DNA of 23,735 nucleotides, from the NCBI GenBank assembly GCA_964614415.1, contig CAZTLE010000044.1, positions 1 to 23,735 on the forward strand. Reading direction: 5' to 3'. The notes beneath the pieces were generated by a model, which saw only the letters and a list, made by a program, of their open reading frames with translations, was not told where the DNA came from and made no database searches. Shown here in pieces: positions 14,909-23,429 of this stretch. The DNA comes from CAZTLE01 sp964614415. Lineage in GTDB: Bacteria > Bacteroidota > Bacteroidia > Flavobacteriales > Flavobacteriaceae. The position numbers were made by a program, and so were the translations under genes. The stretch's first letter is position 1. Every line of letters starts with the position of its first letter.

Positions 14909-17900
14909 TTATTCCGCGGGAACAACATTAATGTCCGGTAGATTTTCCGGGCGTACACGTCTTCCGCGTACCCATAGCTTGATACGATACACGATGAAGA
15001 ACAGTAACGGTACGATGATCAACGTTAAGAAGGTTGCGATGATAAGTCCGTAGATCACTGCCCAGGCCAATGGTCCCCAGAAGATCACATTGTCACCTCC
15101 CAGGTAGAAGTTGGCATCGAACTGTGAGAACATCGAGAAGAAATCAATGTTCACCCCAATGGCCAACGGAATTAGCCCCAGTACCGTAGTGATCGCAGTT
15201 AGAATTACAGGACGTAAACGTGCCCGTCCTCCACGTACGATGATCTCGGCAACTTCCTCCTTCGACAACATGGCATCATCCGGAAGGCCTTTTTCTACGA
15301 TCTTCCTGTCGATGAGCAGCTGGGTATAATCCAGTAGCACCACCCCGTTGTTCACCACAATTCCCGCAAGCGAGATGATTCCCATCATGGTCATCATGAT
15401 CACAAATGAAGCTCCTGTCGCCAGGATTCCACCAAATACCCCGATAAAACTCAGGAAGATGGCGATCATGATCATCGTGGGTTTGGAGATCGAACTGAAC
15501 TGGAAGATCAGAATCAACATGATAAGTCCCAATCCGGAAAAGAAGGCTCCCATGAGAAAGCTCATCTGCTTACCTTGCTCTTCAATCTGACCCGTATAGT
15601 CTATACTTACACTTTCCGGCATGTCGGCAAAACTCTCCATCTCACTTTGGATCTGAGTAACAATGGCATTGGCATCGGTAAAACCTGGTGCCAGAGCCGA
15701 ATATACGGTCACTACCCGTTTCGAATCCCGGTGCTTGATCGCACTAAAGGAAGAGGTGTTTTTCTGAGAGGCCACCGTCGAAATAGGAATCTCCTTGACC
15801 TGTCCGCTCGCCTGATCGCGGAACGTGATATTCTGATCGAACAGGGCGGAAGTACTATACCGCTCATTCTCATCGAACCGTACGTAGATATCATAGTCTT
15901 CTCCGTCTTTCTTATACACACCGGCCTTTTCACCGAACAGGGAACGGCGTAATTGCGTTCCAACCATTCCCGTAGGCACACCCAGCTCACCCGACTTTTG
16001 CCGGTCGATCACTACCTGCATGGAAGGCTTCCCTTTGTTAACGTCGATCTTGATCTCGTCAATTCCGGCAATGTTCTTTTCATTAATGAAGTTCCGCATG
16101 CGCTCAGCCGTAGCGATAAGCTCATCGTAATCGGGACCTTCCAGTTCGATATTAACCGGATATCCAGCAGGTGGACCTACAGCATCTTTTTCCACGGAAA
16201 TAGAGACTCCGGGATATATACCCTGTAAGGCTTTTTGTATCCTGCCGCGCAGTACTTCCGAGTCTTTCCCGTTTCGGAACTTAAACTCCCGCATAGTCGC
16301 CGTGATCTTTCCCCGGTGCGGCATCTCAGCCGAAGAACCGCCATCCGTGTTCGGATTTCCGGCACCTTCACCCACCTGGGAAACCGCCGACTCTACCAGG
16401 AAGTTGTAATTAGCCCCCTCCATGTATTCGGAGTCGTTGACCATCTCATATACTTTTTGCTCGATCTCGGCAGTGATCTGATTGGTCTTTTCGATATCAG
16501 TACCCTGTGGATATTCGATATACACAATAATCTGGTTCGGTACATTATCCGGGAAGAACTCAATCCCGGTTCGCTGTGAAGCGACCGAAGCACCAAAGCC
16601 CATAAATGTGATGAACAATAAACCGAAGATTCCAACAATGAACAAGACAGGTTTTCTTCCGCGAAGGGCCCAGGACAGGAAGCGCTGATAGCGACTTTCA
16701 ATACGGGTAAGGATACGACGCTGGAAGTAATTGGCCGCACGTTTCAGGAAATATCGATACACCCAGAACATTATGGCTACAACGATCATTAAGGTACCCA
16801 GACCACGAACAGGTCCGCCCAGGAAATAAATGAACAACCCGATTGGGATCATTATAACCGACAGACGGATCAGTTGTTTGCGAGTAAGTACTTTTTCGCC
16901 TACCTCCATATAGCGCGAAACCAGCATGGAGTTAATAAAGATGGCAACAAAAAGCGAGGATCCCAGAACCACCGAGAGCGTAATTGGGAAATAGATCATA
17001 AACTCACCCATTACACCCGGCCACATACCCAGAGGCACAAAGGCCGCTACGGTCGTTGCTGTAGAGATAATGATCGGGAAGGCAATCTCTCCAATTCCTT
17101 TCTTGGCCGCCTGGATGCGGGACATCCCTTCTTCATCCATGAGGCGGTAGACATTTTCTACAACCACAATACCATTATCCACCAGCATTCCCAGCCCCAT
17201 AATAAGAGCGAACAGGATCATAGTGTTCATGGTGTATCCCATGGCCGAGAGGATCATAAAGGACATGAACATGGACATCGGGATCGCAAATCCTACGAAC
17301 AAGGCATTTCGGAAACCTAAGAAGAACATCAATACGGTTACCACCAGGATGATCCCGAATATAATGTTGTTCACGAGGTCACTTACCTGGTTGTTGGTTT
17401 TGGCCGACTGATCATTGGCCTTGGTTACCTGAAGATCCGGAGGGAAGAAATTAGTCGTCATGTCTTCCAGGATTACGTCAATCTTCTCCACCGCTTCGAT
17501 CATATTCTTCCCGGAGCGTTTCTTCACGTCCAGCATTACCACGCTTTCTCCAAAGTCACGGGCATAGGTGGTTTTGTCTTCTTCTTCAAACCGGATGTCG
17601 GCAATGTCCTTGAGATATACGGGGCCATTGTCGGATTTCACCACAAAGTTCTCCAGTTCACTGGGCTTTTCCACTTCACCCAGAACCCGGATCGATCGGC
17701 GTTGCCCGCTGGAGATCAGGTTTCCGGCCGAAATGGTAACATTCTCGTTGCGTATGGTATTCAACACGTCGTCAAAACTGACCTGGGCCGCCATCATCTT
17801 GTATATGTCTACGGCAACCTCAACCTCTTTTTCCTGTGCACCACGAATGGACACTTCTTTAATCTCCTCGAGATCCTCAATCTCATCCTGCAGATCCTCG

Positions 17901-18421
17901 GCAAACTCCTTTAATCGGTCTACCGGATAATCACCGGTTATATTAATGTTGAGGATGGGCATTTCTTCGGAAAGACTCAACGCAAATACGTTGGGCTCTA
18001 CCTTCGCACTGTTAAACGTAGGCCAGTCCTCATTCGCCTTTTCACTGTCTACCTCATCCTTTACCTTTTGCTTTGCCTGTTCAACTGTGATGTCCTCGTC
18101 AAACTCAACTGTTATGATTCCGTAGTCCTCCTGTGAGGTGGATAAGATCTCCACCACATTGGATACGTTCCTCAGTTTGTCTTCCAGCGGATCGATAATG
18201 AGACGCTCAATATCTTCCGAAGTATTGCCGGGGAACGGTACGGAAATATAGATCTTGGTTTCATTGATCTCCGGGAAGTTCTCCCGCGGCATACTGGTAT
18301 AGGCCACAGCTCCCAGGATCAGGAAGATGGCAATCATCACATAGATCACCGTTGGGTTGTCTATCGCCCAACTCGAGAGCCGAAACTCCTTGTCAACTTG
18401 TTTCTTCTTTTTCGCACTCAT
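14909..18421 (-). CDS. RND-family efflux pump, inner-membrane permease
   Basis: This 1170-residue AcrB/MMPL-type transporter couples proton entry to export of drugs or other toxic compounds through a tripartite complex. TM1 is at about 24-42, followed by a large periplasmic loop, TM2-6 at about 352-500, TM7 at about 592-612, a second loop, and TM8-12 at about 955-1148. Two extra hydrophobic segments (about 521-536 and 541-557) sit between TM6 and TM7, where AcrB has only a surface helix. In TM4 the AcrB Asp-Asp pair reads D415-N416 (LVDNGIVVVEN), and the TM10 lysine position is N1024 (VVNNGVVLLDY). This pattern occurs in other RND subgroups, so the pump need not be inactive. The gene starts 3 bases after the fusion-protein stop. 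The substrate cannot be told from sequence. Confidence 0.95.
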   Translation of the reverse strand: MSAKKKKQVDKEFRLSSWAIDNPTVIYVMIAIFLILGAVAYTSMPRENFPEINETKIYISVPFPGNTSEDIERLIIDPLEDKLRNVSNVVEILSTSQEDYGIITVEFDEDITVEQAKQKVKDEVDSEKANEDWPTFNSAKVEPNVFALSLSEEMPILNINITGDYPVDRLKEFAEDLQDEIEDLEEIKEVSIRGAQEKEVEVAVDIYKMMAAQVSFDDVLNTIRNENVTISAGNLISSGQRRSIRVLGEVEKPSELENFVVKSDNGPVYLKDIADIRFEEEDKTTYARDFGESVVMLDVKKRSGKNMIEAVEKIDVILEDMTTNFFPPDLQVTKANDQSAKTNNQVSDLVNNIIFGIILVVTVLMFFLGFRNALFVGFAIPMSMFMSFMILSAMGYTMNTMILFALIMGLGMLVDNGIVVVENVYRLMDEEGMSRIQAAKKGIGEIAFPIIISTATTVAAFVPLGMWPGVMGEFMIYFPITLSVVLGSSLFVAIFINSMLVSRYMEVGEKVLTRKQLIRLSVIMIPIGLFIYFLGGPVRGLGTLMIVVAIMFWVYRYFLKRAANYFQRRILTRIESRYQRFLSWALRGRKPVLFIVGIFGLLFITFMGFGASVASQRTGIEFFPDNVPNQIIVYIEYPQGTDIEKTNQITAEIEQKVYEMVNDSEYMEGANYNFLVESAVSQVGEGAGNPNTDGGSSAEMPHRGKITATMREFKFRNGKDSEVLRGRIQKALQGIYPGVSISVEKDAVGPPAGYPVNIELEGPDYDELIATAERMRNFINEKNIAGIDEIKIDVNKGKPSMQVVIDRQKSGELGVPTGMVGTQLRRSLFGEKAGVYKKDGEDYDIYVRFDENERYSTSALFDQNITFRDQASGQVKEIPISTVASQKNTSSFSAIKHRDSKRVVTVYSALAPGFTDANAIVTQIQSEMESFADMPESVSIDYTGQIEEQGKQMSFLMGAFFSGLGLIMLILIFQFSSISKPTMIMIAIFLSFIGVFGGILATGASFVIMMTMMGIISLAGIVVNNGVVLLDYTQLLIDRKIVEKGLPDDAMLSKEEVAEIIVRGGRARLRPVILTAITTVLGLIPLAIGVNIDFFSMFSQFDANFYLGGDNVIFWGPLAWAVIYGLIIATFLTLIIVPLLFFIVYRIKLWVRGRRVRPENLPDINVVPAE

Positions 18422-18424
18422 GAT

Positions 18425-19591
18425 CTAGTTGTTTTTAATAGTTATTTCCTGCTTATCCTTTACAGCACGAGCTCCCTCAATAATAATGGCATCGCCGCTT
18501 TGAAGGCTGTCCAGGACCTCGATCACATCCCCCTGGGCTTTCCCGGTGGTTATGAATCGACGCTTGGCAATCGTACCGTTGTCATCGTTAGCAGCGAGGT
18601 ATACATATTGTTGTCCTTCCGCATTTTCAGAGATAACACTCAATGGAATAAGCACGGCATTCTCACTGGTGTAATCGTTAATTCGGATACGCGCGGTTAA
18701 ATTAGGTTTTACCTTTCCGCTTTCGTTCGGCACATCAATTTCCACTGAAAAAGTCCGGTTTCCGGGGTTGATGTAGTTCCCGGTTTCGCGTACTTCAGAT
18801 TGGATCGTCTCCCCGAGGATCGGGAAGTTAATAGATACTTCTTTGCCGGGAACGATGCTACTCAGGTAGCGTTCGGGCACATCGGCTTTTATGTACATAT
18901 CATCCAGGTTCACAATTCGGAACAGCGCCTGTCCAGGGGCTACAACTGTCCCTTGTTCAGTAATCACATCATCAATGACTCCCGAGAACGGAGCTTTCAC
19001 GGCTGTCTTTCCAAGCTGGCTTTTCAGCTGATTCACCGCATTTTGTGCTGACTCATAGTTCGCCTTGGCCTCCAGGTACTGGATCTCCGATCCGATTTGC
19101 TGATCCCACAACCGCTTCTGACGGTCGAAAGTTGTCTTGGCCAGTTGCGCCTGTACTTCCAATTGACTCACCTGACTTCCCAAACCACCATCATCAATGC
19201 GCGCAAGAATCTGTCCTTTGCGCACCTTATCACCTTTTTGTACGAACACCCGTATAAGTGTTCCCTGGTATTCGGGATAGATGACTACGTTCTGTTTGGT
19301 CTCCACATTACCCTGTAATTCGATGTAATGCTGAAACAATGTATCCTTCAACACCTGGGCGGTCACCAGGGCCGACTTATCGGTCGTATCCAGCCGTTTG
19401 ATGGCGTCGTCCAGTTGTTTAAGTTGCGCCTGGATCTCAGTTTGCTCGGCCTTAACTTCTTTTCGTTTGGCTTGCAGGGCTTCCAGGTTGCTCTCTTCGA
19501 TAAGGGTATCTACCGATTTTCCTTCGTTACCCCCACCCCCGCAGGCGGCAAGTACGGTAACAGTTAGAAGACTAATGATGATCTTTTTCAT
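18425..19591 (-). CDS. Membrane-fusion (periplasmic adaptor) lipoprotein of the RND pump
   Basis: This is a 388-residue HlyD/AcrA-type adaptor linking the inner-membrane pump to the outer-membrane channel. The signal peptide has lipobox LAAC with Cys17, followed by a Gly-rich linker. A predicted coiled coil at about 30-75 precedes the barrel-sandwich domain, a placement extra to the usual AcrA layout. The lipoyl half-motifs flank a second hairpin at about 135-195 (VQKGDKVRKGQILARID, then KAPFSGVIDDVITEQGTVVAPGQ). Beta-barrel and membrane-proximal domains follow to the end. The gene sits 103 bases after the tolC-like gene and 3 bases before the pump gene, so the two are almost certainly translated together. 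Confidence 0.95.
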   Translation of the reverse strand: MKKIIISLLTVTVLAACGGGGNEGKSVDTLIEESNLEALQAKRKEVKAEQTEIQAQLKQLDDAIKRLDTTDKSALVTAQVLKDTLFQHYIELQGNVETKQNVVIYPEYQGTLIRVFVQKGDKVRKGQILARIDDGGLGSQVSQLEVQAQLAKTTFDRQKRLWDQQIGSEIQYLEAKANYESAQNAVNQLKSQLGKTAVKAPFSGVIDDVITEQGTVVAPGQALFRIVNLDDMYIKADVPERYLSSIVPGKEVSINFPILGETIQSEVRETGNYINPGNRTFSVEIDVPNESGKVKPNLTARIRINDYTSENAVLIPLSVISENAEGQQYVYLAANDDNGTIAKRRFITTGKAQGDVIEVLDSLQSGDAIIIEGARAVKDKQEITIKNN

Positions 19592-19649
19592 TGTGATATG
19601 TTTTGGTTGAAGGATTCTTTTTTGGATTAAGAGTTGTTGGGTTATTCAG

Positions 19650-19692
19650 TTATTTGGTAAAAAGTTCAACGATTATACGATTAACCAAATAA
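19650..19692 (-). repeat. Inverted repeat in the tolC-adaptor intergenic region
   Basis: Perfect 9-base arms ttatttggt (19650-19658) and accaaataa (19684-19692) are separated by 25 bases. The repeat begins right after the tolC-like stop codon. It could be an RNA hairpin that tunes the relative amounts of operon products, or chance in AT-rich DNA. No T-run follows, so it does not look like a terminator. Confidence 0.4.
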
Positions 19693-19694
19693 GC

Positions 19695-21047
19695 CTATCG
19701 CCCTCTCAATTGAGGGGTATTCAGTACCGTTTCCAGATCGGCTTTGGCATTGATCACATTCAGCATTGACTGGAAATATTGTTGTTGAGCTGTGTATAGT
19801 TGTAATTGCGCCTGGCGCAGATCAAAACTCGTGGTAAGTCCTTCCGTGAACTTTACCTGATTCTTGTTTTCAACGCGCTCTGCGAGCTGGAGGTTTTTCT
19901 TTGAATTTTCATAGCTCTCCACCGCAAACACATAATTGCTCTTGGACGTGTTGAGTTCCAGTTCCACATTTTGAGTGGTTTCTTTCAACTCGGTCTCTGC
20001 CTGCTCCAGAGCTATTCGCGCCTGTTGGGTCCGTGCCCCACGCATCGCGCTACTGAAGATCGGGATGCGCATGTTAACACCCAGGACTGACGACTGGAAC
20101 CAGCGTTGGTCTCCGTCAAAGAAGGTGAACTCGTCGCTGTTGGCCTGCGTCGCGTAATTGACAAAAGCATTGATCGTTGGCAGCGCCCGGCTCTTTTCAA
20201 GCTTCAGTTCCAGACTGCGCTGCTCCGTAAGATTGTAGGCGATCTTATAATCGACATTATCTTCTACATTCAATGCCGTATCCATAAAGGCGAGATTAAT
20301 GTTCTTTTGAGTGAGATCGTCCAGTGTTTCGAGCATGGATACAGGAGCATCCACATCAATTCCAAGCGCCACATTGAACATCTGTTTTGCAATGGACTGA
20401 GTGCGCTTCGCGTTGCTCAGTTGTGTTTCGATATCCAGCAATGTGATCTCGAGCTGTTCTACACTTTCCTCTTCGGTGAGGCCGTTCTCAAAGATCTTCC
20501 GGGTCTCGTAGAGGTTGCGTTCCAGATTGGTCTTGTTGCGTTCAAAAATTTCGACAAGCTCCTCGGCCAGCAGTACACTACCGTAGGCGTTGATAACCCC
20601 TTTGCGGACTTCCAGGTTGGTTTTTTCGGAAGCATTTTCCGAGAAATCCAGGAACGCCTTGGCGGCCTGAAGGCCCACCAGGTAACTTCCGTCAAAGATC
20701 AACTGGTCCAAGGTCGCAGTAGCGCTGGCTACGTGTTGCGTTCCGAAGACAACGGGAACAAAAGTTCCGGGTGCCCCACCGGTGATCTCAGCCGGGATAA
20801 GTGTTACGGGCTGCTTGAGGTTGTTTTGATAGTTCACCGCTGCACTGATCTGCGGTAATCCGCTGGCAGTGGTTTCCCACTTCCGCTTTATGGCCTTGGC
20901 AATATCGCGTCTGGCGTTAATGGCTGTGTAGTTACTATCGAGGGCAAAACTAATGGCTTCTTCCAGCGTAAAGCTATAGGATTTTTGTTGTGCGAATCCC
21001 AGGCTAGTTGCCAGAAGTAACAGCAGTACGGTTAGTGACTTCCTCAT
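19695..21047 (-). CDS. TolC-like outer-membrane efflux protein
   Basis: The protein has 450 residues. A signal peptide (MRKSLTVLLLLLATSLGFAQ) is followed by two outer-membrane-efflux repeats: about 25-220, beginning FTLEEAISFALDSNY, and about 240-440, with helical heptads (ARIALEQAETELKETTQ) and the second-half motif (NKNQVKFTEGLTTSFDLRQAQLQL). The length is usual for the family. It would form the trimeric outer-membrane duct of the pump encoded downstream. Its start lies inside the 3' end of the tetR gene (44-base overlap), indicating one transcript. Neighbours support the order regulator, channel, adaptor, pump, common in Bacteroidetes. Confidence 0.95.
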   Translation of the reverse strand: MRKSLTVLLLLLATSLGFAQQKSYSFTLEEAISFALDSNYTAINARRDIAKAIKRKWETTASGLPQISAAVNYQNNLKQPVTLIPAEITGGAPGTFVPVVFGTQHVASATATLDQLIFDGSYLVGLQAAKAFLDFSENASEKTNLEVRKGVINAYGSVLLAEELVEIFERNKTNLERNLYETRKIFENGLTEEESVEQLEITLLDIETQLSNAKRTQSIAKQMFNVALGIDVDAPVSMLETLDDLTQKNINLAFMDTALNVEDNVDYKIAYNLTEQRSLELKLEKSRALPTINAFVNYATQANSDEFTFFDGDQRWFQSSVLGVNMRIPIFSSAMRGARTQQARIALEQAETELKETTQNVELELNTSKSNYVFAVESYENSKKNLQLAERVENKNQVKFTEGLTTSFDLRQAQLQLYTAQQQYFQSMLNVINAKADLETVLNTPQLRGR

Positions 21048-21651
21048 TCGATTGTTGGTTTTGTATGAATTGGTTTAATACTTTGAGACCTTCTTTGGTG
21101 ACAACGCCCCGGAGGTGATACTCCAGATAATCTTCCATAAGTTGCTCTTTGGGAAAGCGATCGGGAGGGAAGAGCGCATCGTCTTTTACCCCGTTTATTC
21201 CCAGGAAATAGATTCTGGATACGAATTCCACATCCAGGTTCTGGCGATAGAGCCCCTGCTCGATACCACGGTTCACATTCAAGAGCATGCAATCGTGTAC
21301 TTGCTCGAAATGTTTCAGCTTTAGGGCGCTGTGAATCTCGGGGTAGTACTTCTGCAATTGGTACTGTGGCGAAGATTTGTCATTCTTTAAATGCACCATT
21401 ACGAACTTTTTGATCTCATAGAGTTCTTCTATGGGATTCTTGTTCGATTCAACAATGCAATCTATACCATCACAAATCACATCGAACATATACATGGTCG
21501 ACTCTGAAACCAGGTCGGTCTTATTCTTAAAGTGGGCGTAAATGGTCTTTTTTGAAATGGCCATCTTCTCTGCAATCTCGTCCATCGTTACACTCTTGAA
21601 GCCCAGTGTAATAAACATTTCCGCCGCTGTTTCTATGATCTTATCTTTCAT
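21004..21651 (-). CDS. TetR-family regulator of the efflux operon
   Basis: The protein has 215 residues from the ATG at 21651; a TTG at 21663 is in frame but would lie within the -7 box. The N-terminal helix-turn-helix is canonical (AAEMFITLGFKSVTMDEIAEKM, then ISKKTIYAHFKNK, residues about 10-47). The C-terminal ligand-binding half is variable and gives no clue to the inducer. It heads the efflux operon and its 3' end overlaps the tolC-like gene. The inverted repeat over the promoter just upstream fits autorepression lifted by a pump substrate; that is the usual arrangement in this family but is inferred here. Confidence 0.93.
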   Translation of the reverse strand: MKDKIIETAAEMFITLGFKSVTMDEIAEKMAISKKTIYAHFKNKTDLVSESTMYMFDVICDGIDCIVESNKNPIEELYEIKKFVMVHLKNDKSSPQYQLQKYYPEIHSALKLKHFEQVHDCMLLNVNRGIEQGLYRQNLDVEFVSRIYFLGINGVKDDALFPPDRFPKEQLMEDYLEYHLRGVVTKEGLKVLNQFIQNQQSNEEVTNRTAVTSGN

Positions 21652-21660
21652 AACGAGCGA

Positions 21661-21692
21661 CAAAAGTAGCTGCGGAAACTTTTAAAACCAAA
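21661..21692 (-). promoter_or_regulatory. Promoter of the tetR-efflux operon
   Basis: On the minus strand TTTG (21689-21692), a 20-base spacer and TACTTTTG (21661-21668) match the Bacteroidetes promoter consensus exactly. The -7 box ends only 9 bases before the tetR ATG, so the transcript leader would be just a few bases long. Confidence 0.65.
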
Positions 21693-21701
21693 AAAGTTTC
21701 C
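21674..21701 (-). promoter_or_regulatory. Putative TetR operator
   Basis: Perfect 10-base inverted arms ggaaactttt (21674-21683) and aaaagtttcc (21692-21701) flank an 8-base spacer. The site covers the spacer and the -33 box of the tetR promoter, so bound regulator would block RNA polymerase. A further half-like copy (caaagtttta, 21701-21710) adjoins it. Binding by the adjacent TetR protein is inferred. Confidence 0.6.
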
Positions 21702-21787
21702 AAAGTTTTACTCTTTTTTAACATTTTGTTAATTCGGTTTTCTATCATGAAGACGATCCAACATACGCTGGTTTGGACAGCATGTAG

Positions 21788-21795
21788 TATTTTTG
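21788..21795 (+). promoter_or_regulatory. Possible -7 box for the polyprenyl synthase gene
   Basis: TATTTTTG matches the Bacteroidetes -7 pattern TAnnTTTG and lies 14 bases before the ATG at 21810. The nearest TTTG upstream (21773-21776) is only 11 bases away, so the -33 part is not convincing. Confidence 0.3.
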
Positions 21796-21809
21796 CGTGA
21801 AATTTGTCT

Positions 21810-22784
21810 ATGGAAGCACTCACATCGTACAGGGATTTGCTGGAAAGTCATTTAGAGCAGGTGATCTCATCCCAGGAACCCGAACAGCTCTATACTCCAA
21901 TCAAATATATCCTCTCGCTGGGAGGGAAACGTCTTCGACCGGTTCTCACGTTAATGACGTCCGATTTCTTTGGAGGAAAAACAGAAGACGCCATGAACGC
22001 GGCCCTGGCGGTGGAACTCTTTCACAACTTTTCGCTTATACATGACGATATCATGGATAATGCTCCGTTGCGCAGAGGGAAGGAAACGGTGCATGAGAAG
22101 TGGGATCTCAATACCGGGATACTGTCGGGTGACGCCATGCTTATCCTGGCCTATCGCCTTTTTGAAGGATATCCCCCGGAGACCTTTCGCGAGCTGGCCA
22201 TTCTGTTCAGTCAAACGGCGCTCGAAGTATGTGAGGGTCAACAGTACGATGTCGATTTTGAAACCCGCGATGATGTTATGGTCACCGAATATTTAAAGAT
22301 GATCGAGTACAAGACAGCCGTGCTCGTTGGAGCTTCAATGAAGATGGGCGCCATTGTAGCCGGTGCTTCCGATGCCTGCAGGGAGCGCATCTATGAATTC
22401 GGTCGGGACCTGGGCATTGCCTTCCAACTACAGGACGACTACCTGGATGCTTTCGGCGATCCGGAAACCTTTGGAAAACAGGTAGGAGGCGATATCATTG
22501 CCAATAAGAAGACCTTTCTGTATTTAACCGCTCTGGAGAATGCATCATCGGAGCAGGGGTCGGATTTAAAACAATTCTTTAGCAATCACACTTCCGATAC
22601 CGCGGCCAAGGTGGAAGCCGTGAAAGCCATTTTCCTGGAGACCGGTGCGGCCGACCGTTCCCGTGAAGCCATTGAGCAGTACACTCAAAAAGCATTCGAG
22701 ATACTGGATGAGATTATCATGGAAGACGATAAGAAAGAGATGCTTCGCGAGTTCGGTACGTTCTTAATGCGACGAACCGTCTAG
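21810..22784 (+). CDS. Polyprenyl (trans-isoprenyl) diphosphate synthase
   Basis: The protein has 324 residues. It condenses isopentenyl diphosphate with allylic diphosphates to make linear isoprenoid diphosphates in the cytoplasm, precursors of quinones, carotenoids or lipid carriers. The signatures are complete: GGKRLRP (38-44), first Asp-rich motif DDIMD (79-83) followed by the RRG loop, second Asp-rich motif DDYLD (209-213), GGD (226-228) and KKT (233-235). Phe74 lies five residues before the first motif and Ser75 four before, and the motif has no two-residue insertion. In characterised enzymes this points to a C20 (geranylgeranyl) product rather than a longer chain, but chain length is hard to predict. 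The ATG at 21810 is chosen over an in-frame TTG at 21804. The stop shares the CTAG tetranucleotide with the convergent gene. Confidence 0.95.
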   Translation: MEALTSYRDLLESHLEQVISSQEPEQLYTPIKYILSLGGKRLRPVLTLMTSDFFGGKTEDAMNAALAVELFHNFSLIHDDIMDNAPLRRGKETVHEKWDLNTGILSGDAMLILAYRLFEGYPPETFRELAILFSQTALEVCEGQQYDVDFETRDDVMVTEYLKMIEYKTAVLVGASMKMGAIVAGASDACRERIYEFGRDLGIAFQLQDDYLDAFGDPETFGKQVGGDIIANKKTFLYLTALENASSEQGSDLKQFFSNHTSDTAAKVEAVKAIFLETGAADRSREAIEQYTQKAFEILDEIIMEDDKKEMLREFGTFLMRRTV

Positions 22785-23308
22785 AAGAATACCCGCACGA
22801 AGGGAATGTAAGCATCGGCATAAACACTGCGATTGCTGTCAAACAAAACGTCGTAACGAACACCTACCGTAACCGGCCCGTTGCGAAACCCTACACCCAG
22901 AAAGAGGGCCGGATACCAGTAATTCTCATCCTCAAGTCCGAGAATGGAATCGTAGTTCCGGGAAACATTGAGCTGCTCGAATTCGGCCGATAGTTGCAAT
23001 TCGGGGATTACATTGTACAAAGCCAGTACACTTCCTCCTATAATTGTGGAATTGTAATTGTTTCTGAAGGAGTTATACGTTCCGTTGAGGCCAACACCCA
23101 TGGCAAACTGCGGATGGAATTCGTAGATCGCACTGGGCGCCAGGGTTCCGCTAAAGAAACCATTACCAAAACTAAGTCCGATACCACCTCCAAACCGAAC
23201 GTTTGACCAAAACGGATGCGGTTCCTGATCCTGTGCGCTTACCGAAGTCGAGACTCCCATAAAGAGAAGCGCAATCACCACTGTTCTAATACCAAATAAT
23301 GCCTTCAT
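22781..23308 (-). CDS. Small outer-membrane beta-barrel protein
   Basis: The protein has 175 residues. A signal peptide (cleavage near SVSAQ, residue 26) is followed by alternating amphipathic strands rich in Gly, Tyr and Phe (FGGGIGLSFGNGFF, LFLGVGFRNGPVTVGVRYDVLF), ending in V-R-V-F-F. A terminal aromatic residue is typical of outer-membrane barrels inserted by BamA. The size suggests an 8-strand barrel. Its function is unknown. Similar proteins beside sucA in flavobacteria are, as I recall, sometimes annotated as alpha-ketoglutarate decarboxylase, which the sequence does not support. It overlaps the polyprenyl synthase gene by 4 bases tail to tail and is divergent from sucA. Confidence 0.85.
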   Translation of the reverse strand: MKALFGIRTVVIALLFMGVSTSVSAQDQEPHPFWSNVRFGGGIGLSFGNGFFSGTLAPSAIYEFHPQFAMGVGLNGTYNSFRNNYNSTIIGGSVLALYNVIPELQLSAEFEQLNVSRNYDSILGLEDENYWYPALFLGVGFRNGPVTVGVRYDVLFDSNRSVYADAYIPFVRVFF

Positions 23309-23383
23309 ACGCGGTGTAAGTTTTTAATGAAATTGCTACTTATAAATATATAAAATCGAGAAAGGTAGTTCATGGATTTGTTG

Positions 23384-23391
23384 TATTTTTG
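23384..23391 (+). promoter_or_regulatory. Possible -7 box for sucA
   Basis: TATTTTTG fits TAnnTTTG and lies 38 bases before the sucA ATG, a normal leader length. No good -33 box is seen at the usual distance, so support is partial. Confidence 0.35.
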
Positions 23392-23429
23392 TATCGTTTT
23401 ACTAAAAAGAAGCCCTTGGTATTCCTAGT

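Noticed and set aside
16874..17320. 148-codon open frame antisense to the RND gene
   Set aside because: The His/Arg-rich low-complexity translation is the complement of transmembrane codons, a shadow frame.
20106..20858. 250-codon open frame on the plus strand
   Set aside because: It lies entirely antisense to the tolC-like gene, whose protein is clearly conserved. No start region or domain is recognisable.
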